Part shown: piece by piece, positions 28,202 through 38,816 of the stretch
Layout: every line of letters starts with the position of its first letter
How positions within the stretch are numbered: the stretch's first letter is position 1
Source of the DNA: Cryobacterium luteum
GTDB taxonomy: Bacteria > Actinomycetota > Actinomycetes > Actinomycetales > Microbacteriaceae
Assembly: GCF_900110125.1 (NCBI RefSeq)
Contig: NZ_FOCN01000013.1
Span: forward strand, 1-64,000
Direction of reading: 5' to 3'
DNA length: 64,000 bases
Program-made: the position numbers and the translations under genes
The notes under the pieces: model-generated
What the model saw: only the letters and a program-made list of their open reading frames with translations
What the model was told of the DNA's origin: nothing
The model's database searches: none

Positions 28202-29323
28202 ATGATTACGTCCAGTGAGCCCCTCGCCCGCCTGTACAGCGTGATTCCCGCCGGCGGTATCGGCTCCCGCTTGTGGCCGCTGTCGCGAGCGGATGCCCCC
28301 AAATTTCTGCACGACCTCACCGGTTCGGGTCAGACCCTGCTGCGCGACACGTGGGACCGCCTCGTTCCGCTGTCGGGCGAGCAGCGCATCATGGTCGTCA
28401 CCGGGCGCGCCCACCGCGCCGCGGTCGAGCAGCAGTTGCCCGAACTGGCCGATCCGAACGTGGTGCTTGAGAGCGAACCGCGCGATTCGACCGCCGCGAT
28501 CGGCCTAGCCGCCGCCATTTTGCAGCTGCGGGAACCGGGCGTGATCATCGGATCGTTCCCGGCCGATCAGGTCATCAAGGGTGACGGGCTGTTTCGGTCG
28601 GCGGTGACCGAAGCTGTTGCCGCAGCGGATGCCGGCTACATCGTCACGATCGGAATCCAGCCGACCGAGCCGGCGATCGGCTTCGGCTATATCAAGAGCG
28701 CGGCCGCGCTCGCGATCGACGGCGCCCCAACCGCGCTCGCCGTGGATTCCTTTGTGGAGAAGCCGAGCCCCGAGGTTGCTGAACAGTACGTCGCCGAGGG
28801 CAACTACCTGTGGAACGCGGGCATCTTCATCGCGCGCGCCGATCGTTTGCTGGCCGAGATCGAAGCGGCCGAACCCGAGCTGCACGCCGGGCTGATGAAA
28901 CTCGCCGAGGCCTGGGACACCCCGGCCCGCGGCGCCGTGGTCGATCAGGTCTGGCCGCGCCTGAAGAAGATCGCCATCGACTACTCGGTCGCCGAACCCG
29001 CCGCGGCGGCCGGCAAACTCGTCGTGATTCCCGGCCAGTTCGAATGGGACGACGTGGGGGACTTCGCCTCGATCGCCAAGCTGCACTCCGGGGGTCGCAA
29101 ATCCAACCTCGCCATCCTCGGCGACGGTGCCCGGGTGCTCGCCGACTCGTCGAGCGGCATCGTGGTCAGTCACACCGGTCGTATGATCGCGCTCATCGGC
29201 GTCGAAGACATCGTCGTGATCGACACCCCCGACGCACTCCTGGTCACCACGAGCGCGAACGCCCAGAAGGTCAAAGCCGTCGTCGACGCCTTGAAACTCT
29301 CGGGGTCGAGCGACGTGTTGTAG
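28202..29323 (+). CDS. manC: Mannose-1-phosphate guanylyltransferase
   Basis: A 373-residue nucleotidyltransferase making GDP-mannose from mannose 1-phosphate and GTP. The N-terminal signature is VIPAGGIGSRLWPLSRADAP with KFLHDL. It is followed by VLESEPRDSTAAIGLAAAIL, FPADQVIK, the FVEKP box and NYLWNAGIFIARADRLL, and PGQFEWDDVGDFASI. It lacks the C-terminal phosphomannose isomerase domain of the bifunctional enzymes. The start ATG 28202 gives 8 residues before the conserved LYSVIPAGG. It is divergently paired with a GT4 mannosyltransferase. Confidence 0.95.
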   Translation: MITSSEPLARLYSVIPAGGIGSRLWPLSRADAPKFLHDLTGSGQTLLRDTWDRLVPLSGEQRIMVVTGRAHRAAVEQQLPELADPNVVLESEPRDSTAAIGLAAAILQLREPGVIIGSFPADQVIKGDGLFRSAVTEAVAAADAGYIVTIGIQPTEPAIGFGYIKSAAALAIDGAPTALAVDSFVEKPSPEVAEQYVAEGNYLWNAGIFIARADRLLAEIEAAEPELHAGLMKLAEAWDTPARGAVVDQVWPRLKKIAIDYSVAEPAAAAGKLVVIPGQFEWDDVGDFASIAKLHSGGRKSNLAILGDGARVLADSSSGIVVSHTGRMIALIGVEDIVVIDTPDALLVTTSANAQKVKAVVDALKLSGSSDVL

Positions 29324-29367
29324 GCCCGACCTGACTAGAATTCCAATTCATGCTTAAGGGAGTGTCC

Positions 29368-30429
29368 ATGCGTCGTGTGATCGCTGTTTCTGCCCTCGCG
29401 GCATCCGCTCTACTGCTGGCCGCTTGCGCGCAACCGCCGACACCCACCGCCACAACGGATGCGACGAAGCCGGAATACTGCGCCCGGATGGTCACGAACT
29501 CGGGCGGTCTCGACGACCGCTCCTTCAACCAGTCCAGTTGGGAGGGGCTGCAGGAGGCGGCGACGAAGTACAGCATCGACACCGACGCGATCGTGTCGAC
29601 GTCGGAGACCGATCTGGCCCCCAACGTGAGTGAGGCCGTCGCTACCGGGTGCCAGTTCGTGCTCACCGTCGGGTTTGAACTCGCTGACGCCACCCTCGCC
29701 GAGGCGACTGCCAACCCCGATGTGCACTTCGCGATCGTCGATGAGGTCGTCGAGGCGCCGAACGTGAAACCGATCGTCTTCGACACCGCCCAGGCCTCGT
29801 TTCTGGCCGGCTACCTGGCCGCCGGCGTGAGCAAGACCGGCACGGTGGCCACCTTCGGTGGCGGCAACCAGCCGCCCGTCACGCTGTTCATGGACGGCTT
29901 CGTCGACGGTGTCGCAATGTACAACGACAAGCACGACACAGCGGTGAAGGTGCTCGGCTGGAACAAGGACGCCCAGGACGGCAGCTTCACCGGCGACTTC
30001 GAGGATGTCAACAAAGGCAAGGCCCTGGCGCAGTCGTTCATCGACCAGGGCGCCGACGTCATTCTGCCGGTAGCCGGTCAGGTCGGCCAGGGCGCTGCTG
30101 CTGCCGCGATCGAGACACCGGACGTGTCCATCATCTGGGTCGACAACGACGGCTATGTCACCCTGCCGGAGCAGTTTCGGTCTGTCGTGCTCACGAGCGT
30201 GCTCAAGAACACCTCTGCCGCGGTCGTCGAAACCATTGGGGCTGACCTCGACGGCACCTTCGACAACACGGCTTTCGTGGGCACGCTGAAGAACGGCGGC
30301 GTCGAGATCGCCGACTTCCACGACCAGGCAGCTCGGGTGACCGCGGAGCTCACTGATGAACTTGACCAGATTCGGGCCGCGATTATAGCCGGGATCATCT
30401 CCGTGGACGGTCCCAGTTCACCCCAGTAA
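29368..30429 (+). CDS. BMP-family ABC transporter substrate-binding lipoprotein, first copy
   Basis: A 353-residue lipoprotein. The start is ATG 29368 because AAGGGAG stands seven bases upstream; the ATG at 29350 lacks a site. The signal peptide RRVIAVSALAASALLLAACA carries lipobox LLAAC, giving a lipidated Cys near residue 20. BMP (PF02608) hallmarks are VTNSGGLDDRSFNQSSWEGL, VSTSETDLAPNVSEAV, FLAGYLAAGVSKTGTVATFG and VAGQVGQGAAAAAIE. The family binds nucleosides and related compounds. It is a paralogue of the protein encoded next, with its own 142-bp gap to it. The two may bind different nucleosides or be expressed under different conditions. Confidence 0.93.
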   Translation: MRRVIAVSALAASALLLAACAQPPTPTATTDATKPEYCARMVTNSGGLDDRSFNQSSWEGLQEAATKYSIDTDAIVSTSETDLAPNVSEAVATGCQFVLTVGFELADATLAEATANPDVHFAIVDEVVEAPNVKPIVFDTAQASFLAGYLAAGVSKTGTVATFGGGNQPPVTLFMDGFVDGVAMYNDKHDTAVKVLGWNKDAQDGSFTGDFEDVNKGKALAQSFIDQGADVILPVAGQVGQGAAAAAIETPDVSIIWVDNDGYVTLPEQFRSVVLTSVLKNTSAAVVETIGADLDGTFDNTAFVGTLKNGGVEIADFHDQAARVTAELTDELDQIRAAIIAGIISVDGPSSPQ

Positions 30430-30571
30430 GGGGAGAATTGTTTCGACAATGTCGCGGCTTGGTAACGACTCGGTCGCGCACGCACATTGCTCATCTGCGC
30501 GGCGTCACATTCGGTAACGTGGATCGCACCACGCCCGTGCGATCTCGCTGGGCAGCATCCTGGAGGTCATC

Positions 30572-31678
30572 TTGACAATTTCGACCCGTAAGACCGTACT
30601 TTCCGGTCTTGCAATGTTCGGCACCGTGGCGATGCTCGCCGCCTGTGCTCAGGCGCCCGCCACGACCGACGACACCAACTCCGCCGCCGCCAGCGACTTT
30701 CTGCCCTGCATGGTGTCTGATGCCGGCGGATTCGACGACAAGTCCTTCAACCAGCTCGGCTTCGAGGGCCTCAGTGAAGCTGCTGACGCTCTCAGCGTTA
30801 AGCCGATCACGGTGGAGTCAACCTCCGAAACCGACTACCAGTCCAACGTGCAGAACCTCGTCGTCCAGGGCTGCAGCCTCATCGTGACCGTCGGGTTCAA
30901 CCTCGCCGCAGCGACCGTCGAGTCCGCCCTGGCGAACCCCGAAGTCAACTTCGCCATCATCGACAACGATGCCGACCTCAACTTCGACGGCAAGGTCGAC
31001 GCCCCGAACATCAAGCCCATCATCTTCGACACCGCCCCGGCCGCATTCATGGCCGGCTACGCGGCAGCCGGCTACAGCAAGACCGGCGTCGTTGGAACCT
31101 ATGGCGGAATGCAGTTCCCGACCGTCACCATCTTCATGGATGGCTTCGCTGACGGCGTCGCGTATTACAACGAGCAGAACGGCACGGACGTCAAGTCGCT
31201 CGGCTGGGACGTCGCATCACAGACCGGGTCGTTCACCGGTGGCTTCGCCGCCGGCGTCGAATCGCTCGCCAACGCTCAGGGCCTCATCGACCAGAATGCC
31301 GACGTGCTGCTGCCCGTTGGTGGACCGATCTTCCTGAGCGCGATCGAAGCGATCAAGAGCTCGGGCAAGGACATTGCCATGGTGGGCGTTGACGCTGACC
31401 TGTATGAGACCGACGCGACCAACAAGAGCCTGTTCCTCACGAGCATTCTCAAGGGCATCAAGGTCAGCGTGTCCGACGTCGTCACCGGCGCTGGTGAAGA
31501 CTCTTTCGACGCCACCCCGTATGTCGGCACCCTGGACAACGACGGCGTGGGCATTGCGTCGTTCCACGATTTCGAATCCAAGGTCCCCTCGACCCTGAGC
31601 GACGAACTCGACGCCATCAAGGCCGGCATCATCGACGGTTCAATCACGGTCGAATCGCCTTCTTCGCCGAAGCAGTAA
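30572..31678 (+). CDS. BMP-family ABC transporter substrate-binding lipoprotein, second copy
   Basis: A 368-residue lipoprotein starting at TTG 30572 behind CTGGAGG. The lipobox is in TVAMLAACAQAP. BMP signatures: MVSDAGGFDDKSFNQLGFEG, VESTSETDYQSNVQNLV, FMAGYAAAGYSKTGVVGTYG, FMDGFADGVAYYN and LPVGGPIFLSAIEAIK. It is closely related to the preceding lipoprotein along its whole length. Immediately downstream come a hairpin and the ABC ATPase and permease genes, so this is the likeliest main receptor of that importer. Confidence 0.94.
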   Translation: MTISTRKTVLSGLAMFGTVAMLAACAQAPATTDDTNSAAASDFLPCMVSDAGGFDDKSFNQLGFEGLSEAADALSVKPITVESTSETDYQSNVQNLVVQGCSLIVTVGFNLAAATVESALANPEVNFAIIDNDADLNFDGKVDAPNIKPIIFDTAPAAFMAGYAAAGYSKTGVVGTYGGMQFPTVTIFMDGFADGVAYYNEQNGTDVKSLGWDVASQTGSFTGGFAAGVESLANAQGLIDQNADVLLPVGGPIFLSAIEAIKSSGKDIAMVGVDADLYETDATNKSLFLTSILKGIKVSVSDVVTGAGEDSFDATPYVGTLDNDGVGIASFHDFESKVPSTLSDELDAIKAGIIDGSITVESPSSPKQ

Positions 31679-31694
31679 TACGCTGTAGTGACCT

Positions 31695-31720
31695 GGGGAG
31701 GCCGGATTGTCGGCCTCCCC
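31695..31720 (+). terminator. Attenuating hairpin between the BMP gene and its ABC ATPase
   Basis: GGGGAGGCCG (31695-31704) and CGGCCTCCCC (31711-31720) make a perfect 10-bp stem, followed by ATTTCATTTC. It lies 16 bases after the binding-protein stop. A partial terminator here would keep the receptor in excess over the membrane components, a common arrangement in ABC importers. Confidence 0.8.
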
Positions 31721-31775
31721 ATTTCATTTCCCCACGCTTTTCCCCCGTCGTGCTCGACCCAGGAATCCAGGATCA

Positions 31776-33292
<1,517 letters not shown>

Positions 33293-33296
<4 letters not shown>

Positions 33297-34564
33297 GCGA
33301 CAAAACGAACACCCCGCCAGTGGGCCCCGCCAGCAAAGACGGGTCGGAGCGCTGGAACCAGACGCTGCGCGACATCACCGGCGGCAGCGCGATGATCTCC
33401 ATCCTCGCCGTCTTCGTCGCCCTCGTGGTCGGTGCCATTCTGATCGCGTTCACGAACGAAGGCGTGCAGGAAACGGCGGGGTATTTTTTCTCTCGGCCGA
33501 CTGACCTGCTGCAGGCCGTCTGGGACGCCGTCGCGGGCGCGTATTCCGCCCTGTTTCAGGGCGCTATCTATAACTTTCGCGCCGACAATTTTCTCACCGC
33601 CATTCGTCCGTTGACCGAGACCCTCACCTTCGCTACGCCGCTGATCGCGGCCGGCCTCGGGGTGGGACTCGCCTTTCGCGTGGGCATGTTCAACATCGGT
33701 GGCCGTGGGCAGATGCTCATCGCCGCGGGGGCCGCCGGCTGGGTCGCCTTCGCGGTCGAGCTGCCGGCCGGCATCCACTTGATCGTCGCCATTCTGGCCG
33801 GCCTGCTCGGCGGCGCCATCTGGGGCGGAATCGTGGGCCTGCTCAAGGCTCGCACCGGCGCCCACGAGGTGATCGTCACAATCATGCTGAACTTCGTGGC
33901 GCTGTATCTCATTCAGTTTCTGCTGCGCACCCCGGGCGCCCTGCAGGCTCCGGGCAGCAACAACCCGAAGACGCCGGCCATGTTGCCCACCGCGGTGTTC
34001 CCCGACCTGTTCGGCCCCCGGTACAACCTGCACGCCGGTTTTCTCACGGTCATCGCGGCCACCATCTTCGTCTGGTGGTTGCTCGACCGTTCCAATCTCG
34101 GGTTTCAGTTTCGTGCCGTCGGGCAGAACCCCAATGCGGCCCGCGTCGCCGGCATCAACGTGAAGAACGTCTACATGTATGCCATGGCCATCTCGGGCGC
34201 GCTCGTGGGCCTGGCCGGCGTCAACCAGGTGCTCGGCACCCTGACCAGCGGTTTCAGCTCGGGAATCGATGCCGGCATCGGTTTCGACGCCATCACGGTC
34301 GCCCTGCTCGGTCGTTCGCGGCCGTGGGGTATCTTCGCCGCCGGCATCCTGTTCGGAGCCTTCAAAGCCGGTGGCTTCGCCATGCAGGCGGCCGAAGGGG
34401 TTCCCATCGACATCGTCGTGGTCGTTCAGGCACTCATCGTTCTGTTCATCGCGGCACCGCCGCTGGTACGGGCCATGTTCCACCTGCCGACGCCGGGCAC
34501 CACCAGGAAACCCAGAATTCACAGCGTCAAGGTACGCACGTCCAACGAGGTGGTGGCGAAATGA
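33293..34564 (+). CDS. Nucleoside-type ABC importer permease, first subunit
   Basis: A 423-residue BPD_transp_2 permease starting at GTG 33293 in an overlap with the ATPase gene. The charged N-terminal 35 residues precede about nine membrane helices. Family blocks: LTFATPLIAAGLGVGLAFRV followed by GMFNIGGRGQMLIAAGA, HEVIVTIMLNFVALYL, FRAVGQNPNAARVAGINVK and IGFDAITVALLGRSRPWGIF. It forms the channel with the next protein. The last 25 residues are a basic tail (HSVKVRTSNEVVAK). It overlaps the next gene by four bases. Confidence 0.93.
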
Positions 34565-35859
34565 GCACACTGACCGAGAGCGCCGCTCCCGTTCCGGCTT
34601 CGGCCCCGATCGTGAAGCCGACGGCGCAAATTCGCAGCTGGAAGATTCCGATCACCTTCGGCGGAATTGCCGTGCTGTCCCTTTTGCTGTTCGTCGTGCT
34701 CGGCCGCGGCCAGCGCGGTGACCTCAGCACTTTTCGGCTGTCCGAAGCGCGCGACCTGATCCAGCTGCCCGAGGTGGCCCTGCCGACCTTCGCCACCGGC
34801 GTGTTCGTGGCCATCGTGCTCGTGCTCATGGCCGCGGCGTCGGCCACGCTCGTCTACCGCCATCGCAAGGTTCCGATCGTGTTGACCATTCTGTTCGCCC
34901 TGCTCTTCCTAATCGGTTTTTTGGCCTGGGCGGCCTCCGGTTCAACGATCCCGGTGCCCGGTCTGCTGATCGGAACGGTCACCCTGAGCGCCCCGCTGAT
35001 CTTCGGCGCCCTCGGCGGTGTGCTGTCGGAACGCGCTGGCGTCGTGAACGTAGCCATCGAAGCGCAGTTACTGGCCGGTGCCTTCAGCTCGGCGGTCGTG
35101 GCCTCCGCCACGGGCAACCCGTACCTCGGTCTGCTCGCCGCCATGGTGGCCGGCGCGCTCGTGTCGATGGTGCTGGCCGCGTTCGCGCTCAAGTACCTTG
35201 TCGACCAGGTCATCGTCGGTGTCGTGCTCAACGTGCTCGTGATCGGGCTCACCAGCTTTCTTTACTCGCAGGTGCTCGCTCCCAGCGCCACGCTCAACTC
35301 ACCGGATGTCTTTTCACGGCTGAACATCCCGTTGCTCAGCGAGATCCCCATCATCGGCCCCGTGCTGTTTCGCCAGACCATCATCGTCTACGCCATGTAC
35401 GTGGCCGTTGCCGTGGTGTATTTCGGCCTGTTTCGCACCAAGTGGGGCCTGCGCGTTCGGGCCGTGGGTGAGCATCCGCAGGCCGCCGACACGGTAGGCA
35501 TCAACGTTAACCGCACCCGCTTCGTTGCCGTCACCCTCGGTGGCGTCATCTCGGGCTTCGGCGGGGCCTACTTCACCCTCGGCGCGGTCGGTGCTTTCAA
35601 CAAGGAGATGACCAACGGTATGGGCTTCATCGCCCTCGCCGCAGTCATCTTCGGCCAGTGGCATCCGATCAAGGCCACCCTCGCGGCGCTATTGTTCGGC
35701 TTCGCAACCAACCTGCAGAACGTGCTGGGCATCATCGGCTCGCCGGTGCCGAGCGAGTTCATGCTCATGCTGCCCTACGTCGTGACGATCTTCGCCGTTG
35801 CCGGGTTCGTCGGCCGCTCGCGGGCGCCCGCCGCCGACGGAAAGCCGTACATCAAGTGA
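34561..35859 (+). CDS. Nucleoside-type ABC importer permease, second subunit
   Basis: A 432-residue permease. The frame is open further upstream, but ATG 34561 overlaps the previous stop (ATGA) and gives MSTLTESAAPVPASAP. The N-terminal 130 residues hold extra membrane segments not matched in the core. The core has TLSAPLIFGALGGVLSERAG, VVNVAIEAQLLAGAF, VDQVIVGVVLNVLVIGLTSF, RAVGEHPQAADTVGINV and NGMGFIALAAVIFGQWHPI. It is the partner of the permease before it. Its stop overlaps the cytidine deaminase start, so uptake and salvage genes are translated together. Confidence 0.93.
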   Translation: MSTLTESAAPVPASAPIVKPTAQIRSWKIPITFGGIAVLSLLLFVVLGRGQRGDLSTFRLSEARDLIQLPEVALPTFATGVFVAIVLVLMAAASATLVYRHRKVPIVLTILFALLFLIGFLAWAASGSTIPVPGLLIGTVTLSAPLIFGALGGVLSERAGVVNVAIEAQLLAGAFSSAVVASATGNPYLGLLAAMVAGALVSMVLAAFALKYLVDQVIVGVVLNVLVIGLTSFLYSQVLAPSATLNSPDVFSRLNIPLLSEIPIIGPVLFRQTIIVYAMYVAVAVVYFGLFRTKWGLRVRAVGEHPQAADTVGINVNRTRFVAVTLGGVISGFGGAYFTLGAVGAFNKEMTNGMGFIALAAVIFGQWHPIKATLAALLFGFATNLQNVLGIIGSPVPSEFMLMLPYVVTIFAVAGFVGRSRAPAADGKPYIK

Positions 35860-36281
35860 GCGCTCCCGCCATCGACTGGGCGGCGCTGCGTACGCAGGCC
35901 CTCGCCGCCATGGAGACGGCCTACGTGCCGTACTCGAAGTTTCCGGTGGGCGTCGCGGCCCTCGTCGACGACGGGCGCGTGATCAGCGGATGCAACGTGG
36001 AGAACGCCTCCTACGGCCTCACCCTCTGCGCGGAGTGCGGCCTCGTCTCGGCGCTGCACTTGAGTGGCGGCGGCCGCCTCGTCGCGTTCACCTGTGTCGA
36101 CGGCAACGGCGGCGTGCTCATGCCGTGCGGACGGTGCCGACAGCTGCTCTACGAACACTCCGCACCTGGCATGCTGCTGGAAACCGTGTCGGGTGTGAAA
36201 ACCATCGACGAGGTGCTGCCGGATGCGTTCGGGCCGCGCCAACTCGCCGAGTACCACGCCGCAAAGGAACCCACTTCATGA
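35856..36281 (+). CDS. cdd: Cytidine deaminase
   Basis: A 141-residue zinc deaminase converting cytidine and deoxycytidine to uridine forms. Start GTG 35856 overlaps the permease stop (GTGA). Motifs: YVPYSKFPVGVAALVDDGR, GCNVENASYGLTLCAECG with the zinc Cys and catalytic Glu, and MPCGRCRQLLYEHS with the other two zinc cysteines. Its place between a nucleoside importer and a nucleoside phosphorylase shows that imported pyrimidine nucleosides are processed at once. Confidence 0.96.
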   Translation: MSAPAIDWAALRTQALAAMETAYVPYSKFPVGVAALVDDGRVISGCNVENASYGLTLCAECGLVSALHLSGGGRLVAFTCVDGNGGVLMPCGRCRQLLYEHSAPGMLLETVSGVKTIDEVLPDAFGPRQLAEYHAAKEPTS

Positions 36282-37582
36282 CCGCCATCGAAGCCTTCGA
36301 CGCCGTCGATCTCATCCACACCAAGCGCGACCGGGGCGAGCTCAGCGAGCCGCAGATCAACTGGCTGATCGACGCCTACACGCGCGGGTATGTCGGGGAC
36401 GAGCAGATGGCCGCGATGACCATGGCCATCTTTCTGAACGGCATGACCCGAGCTGAGATTCGCTCGCTGACGATGGCGATGCTGGCCAGCGGCGAACGCA
36501 TGAGCTTTGCCGGCCTCGGCAAGCCGACCACCGACAAGCACTCCACCGGCGGCGTCGGCGACAAGATCACCCTGCCGCTCATGCCCCTCGTCGCCGTGTT
36601 CGGCGCGGCCGTTCCGCAGCTCTCCGGCCGTGGCCTCGGCCACACCGGCGGCACCCTCGACAAGCTCGAGTCGATTTCGGGCTGGCGCGCCAACCTCACC
36701 AACGCGGAGATGCTCCAGCAGCTGCAGGAGCTCGGCGGCGTGATCTGCGCGGCCGGCAGCGGCCTGGCACCGGCCGACGGCAAGCTCTACGCCCTGCGCG
36801 ACATCACCGGTACGGTCGAGGCGATCCCGCTGATCGCCTCGTCGATCATGTCGAAGAAGATCGCTGAGGGCACCAGCGCGCTCGTGCTCGACGTGAAGTT
36901 CGGCTCCGGCGCTTTTTTGAAAGACATCGAGCGGTCGCGGGAACTGGCGCGCACGATGGTGGAGCTCGGCGAGGACGCCGGGGTGGCGACATCCGCTCTG
37001 CTGACCAACATGAATGTGCCGCTCGGCTTTGCCATCGGCAACGCCAATGAGGTGCGCGAATCGGTCGAGGTGCTCGCCGGCGGCGGGCCGGCCGACGTGG
37101 TGGAGCTCACCGTAGCACTGGCCGAGGAGATGCTCTCGCTCGCCGGAATCACTGGCGTCGACGTGGGCGCGGCGCTCACCGACGGCCGGGCGATGGACAA
37201 GTGGCGGGCCGTGATACGGGCACAGGGCGGCGACCCGGATGCCGCGTTGCCGGTGGCGCGAGAAACCCACGTCGTGCTCGCCGAACGCAGCGGCGTGCTG
37301 GTCGAACAGCAGGCGCTTCCGTTCGGCATCGGCGCCTGGCGGCTCGGCGCTGGCCGGGCGCGCAAGCAGGATCCGGTGCAGCACGCCGCCGGCATCGACC
37401 TGCACGCCAAGCCCGGCGACACCGTGGTGCAGGGACAGCCACTGTTCACACTGAGCGCTGACGAGCCGGCGCGATTCGCGCGCGCACTCGAAGCTGTTGC
37501 GGGTGCCTGGCGCATCGGCGACCCGGGGGAGCCCGTGCTGGACGGTGGCCCCCTGATCGCCGAGCGCATCGGGAGTCGCTAG
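36278..37582 (+). CDS. deoA: Thymidine / pyrimidine-nucleoside phosphorylase
   Basis: A 434-residue enzyme cleaving pyrimidine nucleosides with phosphate to base and (deoxy)ribose 1-phosphate. Start ATG 36278 overlaps the cdd stop. The signature SGRGLGHTGGTLDKLESI is intact, as are DKHSTGGVGDKITLPLMPLV, LYALRDITGTVEAIPLIASS, IMSKKIAEGTSALVLDVKFG and the C-terminal PYNP domain with HAKPGDTVVQGQPLFTLS. The wording does not tell a strict thymidine enzyme from a broad pyrimidine one (pdp). It closes the nucleoside uptake operon. Confidence 0.95.
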   Translation: MTAIEAFDAVDLIHTKRDRGELSEPQINWLIDAYTRGYVGDEQMAAMTMAIFLNGMTRAEIRSLTMAMLASGERMSFAGLGKPTTDKHSTGGVGDKITLPLMPLVAVFGAAVPQLSGRGLGHTGGTLDKLESISGWRANLTNAEMLQQLQELGGVICAAGSGLAPADGKLYALRDITGTVEAIPLIASSIMSKKIAEGTSALVLDVKFGSGAFLKDIERSRELARTMVELGEDAGVATSALLTNMNVPLGFAIGNANEVRESVEVLAGGGPADVVELTVALAEEMLSLAGITGVDVGAALTDGRAMDKWRAVIRAQGGDPDAALPVARETHVVLAERSGVLVEQQALPFGIGAWRLGAGRARKQDPVQHAAGIDLHAKPGDTVVQGQPLFTLSADEPARFARALEAVAGAWRIGDPGEPVLDGGPLIAERIGSR

Positions 37583-37675
37583 CAGCGTCTGCATTCGCTG
37601 AGCGGGACGCCCTGGCTACGTGAGGCTCGCGCAAGGTGAGTTCGGCCGCCAGCGGCCCGTCGCGCATTGGCGCGG

Positions 37676-37768
37676 GCGCGAGGTGCCACCTTTTGCCCCA
37701 TCGTTTTCGCGAGGTGCCATCTTTGGCCTCATGGCGAGGTTTCATGGGGCCAAAGATGGCACCTCGCG
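37676..37768. repeat. Repeat cluster: two direct and one inverted copy of a GAGGTGCCATCTTTGGCC element
   Basis: Copy 1 (37676-37703) reads GCGAGGTGCCACCTTTTGCC with a CCAT end. Copy 2 (37708-37734) reads CGCGAGGTGCCATCTTTGG then CCTCATGG. Copy 3 (37735-37768) is inverted and pairs with copy 2 through more than 20 bp. Together they can form a large hairpin. The rest of the 283-bp gap between deoA and the next gene shows no coding sequence. The cluster ends 98 bp before a DUF559-like gene. Confidence 0.88.
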
Positions 37769-37865
37769 TGGGTGGGGCAGTGATTGCTCCATGAAATAGC
37801 GCGCGACTGCTTGCACCCCTGTGGATAACCGTCGGGTGGGTCGCTGATCGTGGCACTCTCGGAGC

Positions 37866-38768
37866 ATGCATCTCCAGACTCCACTCCCTCGCGGCTTCGA
37901 CGTCGGAGCGTTCACCTATGCCGAGGCCCGGGCCGCGGGCGCGTCGGCCAAGCGCCTGCGGTCGCGCGATATCGAGCATCCGTTTTGGGGTGTCTGCGTT
38001 GCGGCCGGCAGCATTGCAGAGCTGAATGACCGGTGCCGGGCAATTAGACAACGGATGCCCGTTGGCGCCTTCTTCAGCCACGTCACGGCTGCCCGCCTGT
38101 TCGGCATGCCCCTGCCGGCCAAGCTCGAGGCCGACCCGCTCCTTCATGTGACGGTGCTCGACCCGCATCGGGCCTTGCGAGCAGTGGGGGTTGTCGGACA
38201 CCGGGTGGCGATTCCTCCGGGGCTGGGTAGTGTGGCCGGGCTGCCGGTGCTGGAGCCGGTCTCGGCGTGGTGCCAACTGGCATCCGTTCTGGACCTGAAT
38301 GACCTCGTCGCGGCGGGTGACCATCTGCTCAGGCCGGAACTCGGGCTCGCGACCGCACCCGAGATCTCAGCGCAGGTCGTGCAGTATGCAGGGCAGCGCG
38401 GTGCCCGCAGCCTGCGCGCGGCAGAGGCGTTGATTCGGCCCCGGGTCGAGTCCAGGCGGGAGACGTTTCTGCGCCTCTTCCTGGTGCTGAGCGGATTTCC
38501 CGAGCCCGAGACGAACGTATACATTCCCCTGCCCGCCGGCAAACGTCGGGTGCGCGGCGACCTGGTCTACTTTCGCTACAAGGTTCTCGTTGAATATGAC
38601 GGTGAGCAGCACCGCACCGACGACGGGCAGTACAACCGCGATGCCGAACGGCTGCACGACCTGCGGGGCGCCGGGTGGCTGGTCGTCACCGTGCGCAAGG
38701 GGTCGTCGAAGGAATGGATCCGCGCTGCCGTTGACGGCGCGCTGCGCTCGCGGGGTTGGCGCCCGTAG
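37866..38768 (+). CDS. Orphan DUF559-like protein with predicted PD-(D/E)XK nuclease domain
   Basis: A 300-residue protein. The first 80 residues look like a winged-helix/AbiEi-type region (EARAAGASAKRLRSRDIEHP, FSHVTAARLFGMPLP). The C-terminal domain has RRVRGDLVYFRYKVLVEYDG with EQHRTDDGQYNRDAERLHDL and GWLVVTVRKG. This is the Asp-Glu-x-Asp-Gly-x-Gln-His core of DUF559/Vsr-like folds, with the putative metal ligands present. No toxin or restriction partner is adjacent. It shares architecture but little sequence with the protein encoded at 18120, and like it sits beside palindromic repeats. Biological role unknown. ATG start 37866 with weak Shine-Dalgarno. Confidence 0.85.
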   Translation: MHLQTPLPRGFDVGAFTYAEARAAGASAKRLRSRDIEHPFWGVCVAAGSIAELNDRCRAIRQRMPVGAFFSHVTAARLFGMPLPAKLEADPLLHVTVLDPHRALRAVGVVGHRVAIPPGLGSVAGLPVLEPVSAWCQLASVLDLNDLVAAGDHLLRPELGLATAPEISAQVVQYAGQRGARSLRAAEALIRPRVESRRETFLRLFLVLSGFPEPETNVYIPLPAGKRRVRGDLVYFRYKVLVEYDGEQHRTDDGQYNRDAERLHDLRGAGWLVVTVRKGSSKEWIRAAVDGALRSRGWRP

Positions 38769-38816
38769 CCGGAAAATGTTCCGCCACTGAAACCACACGC
38801 TGCCTAAGCTGGGACC

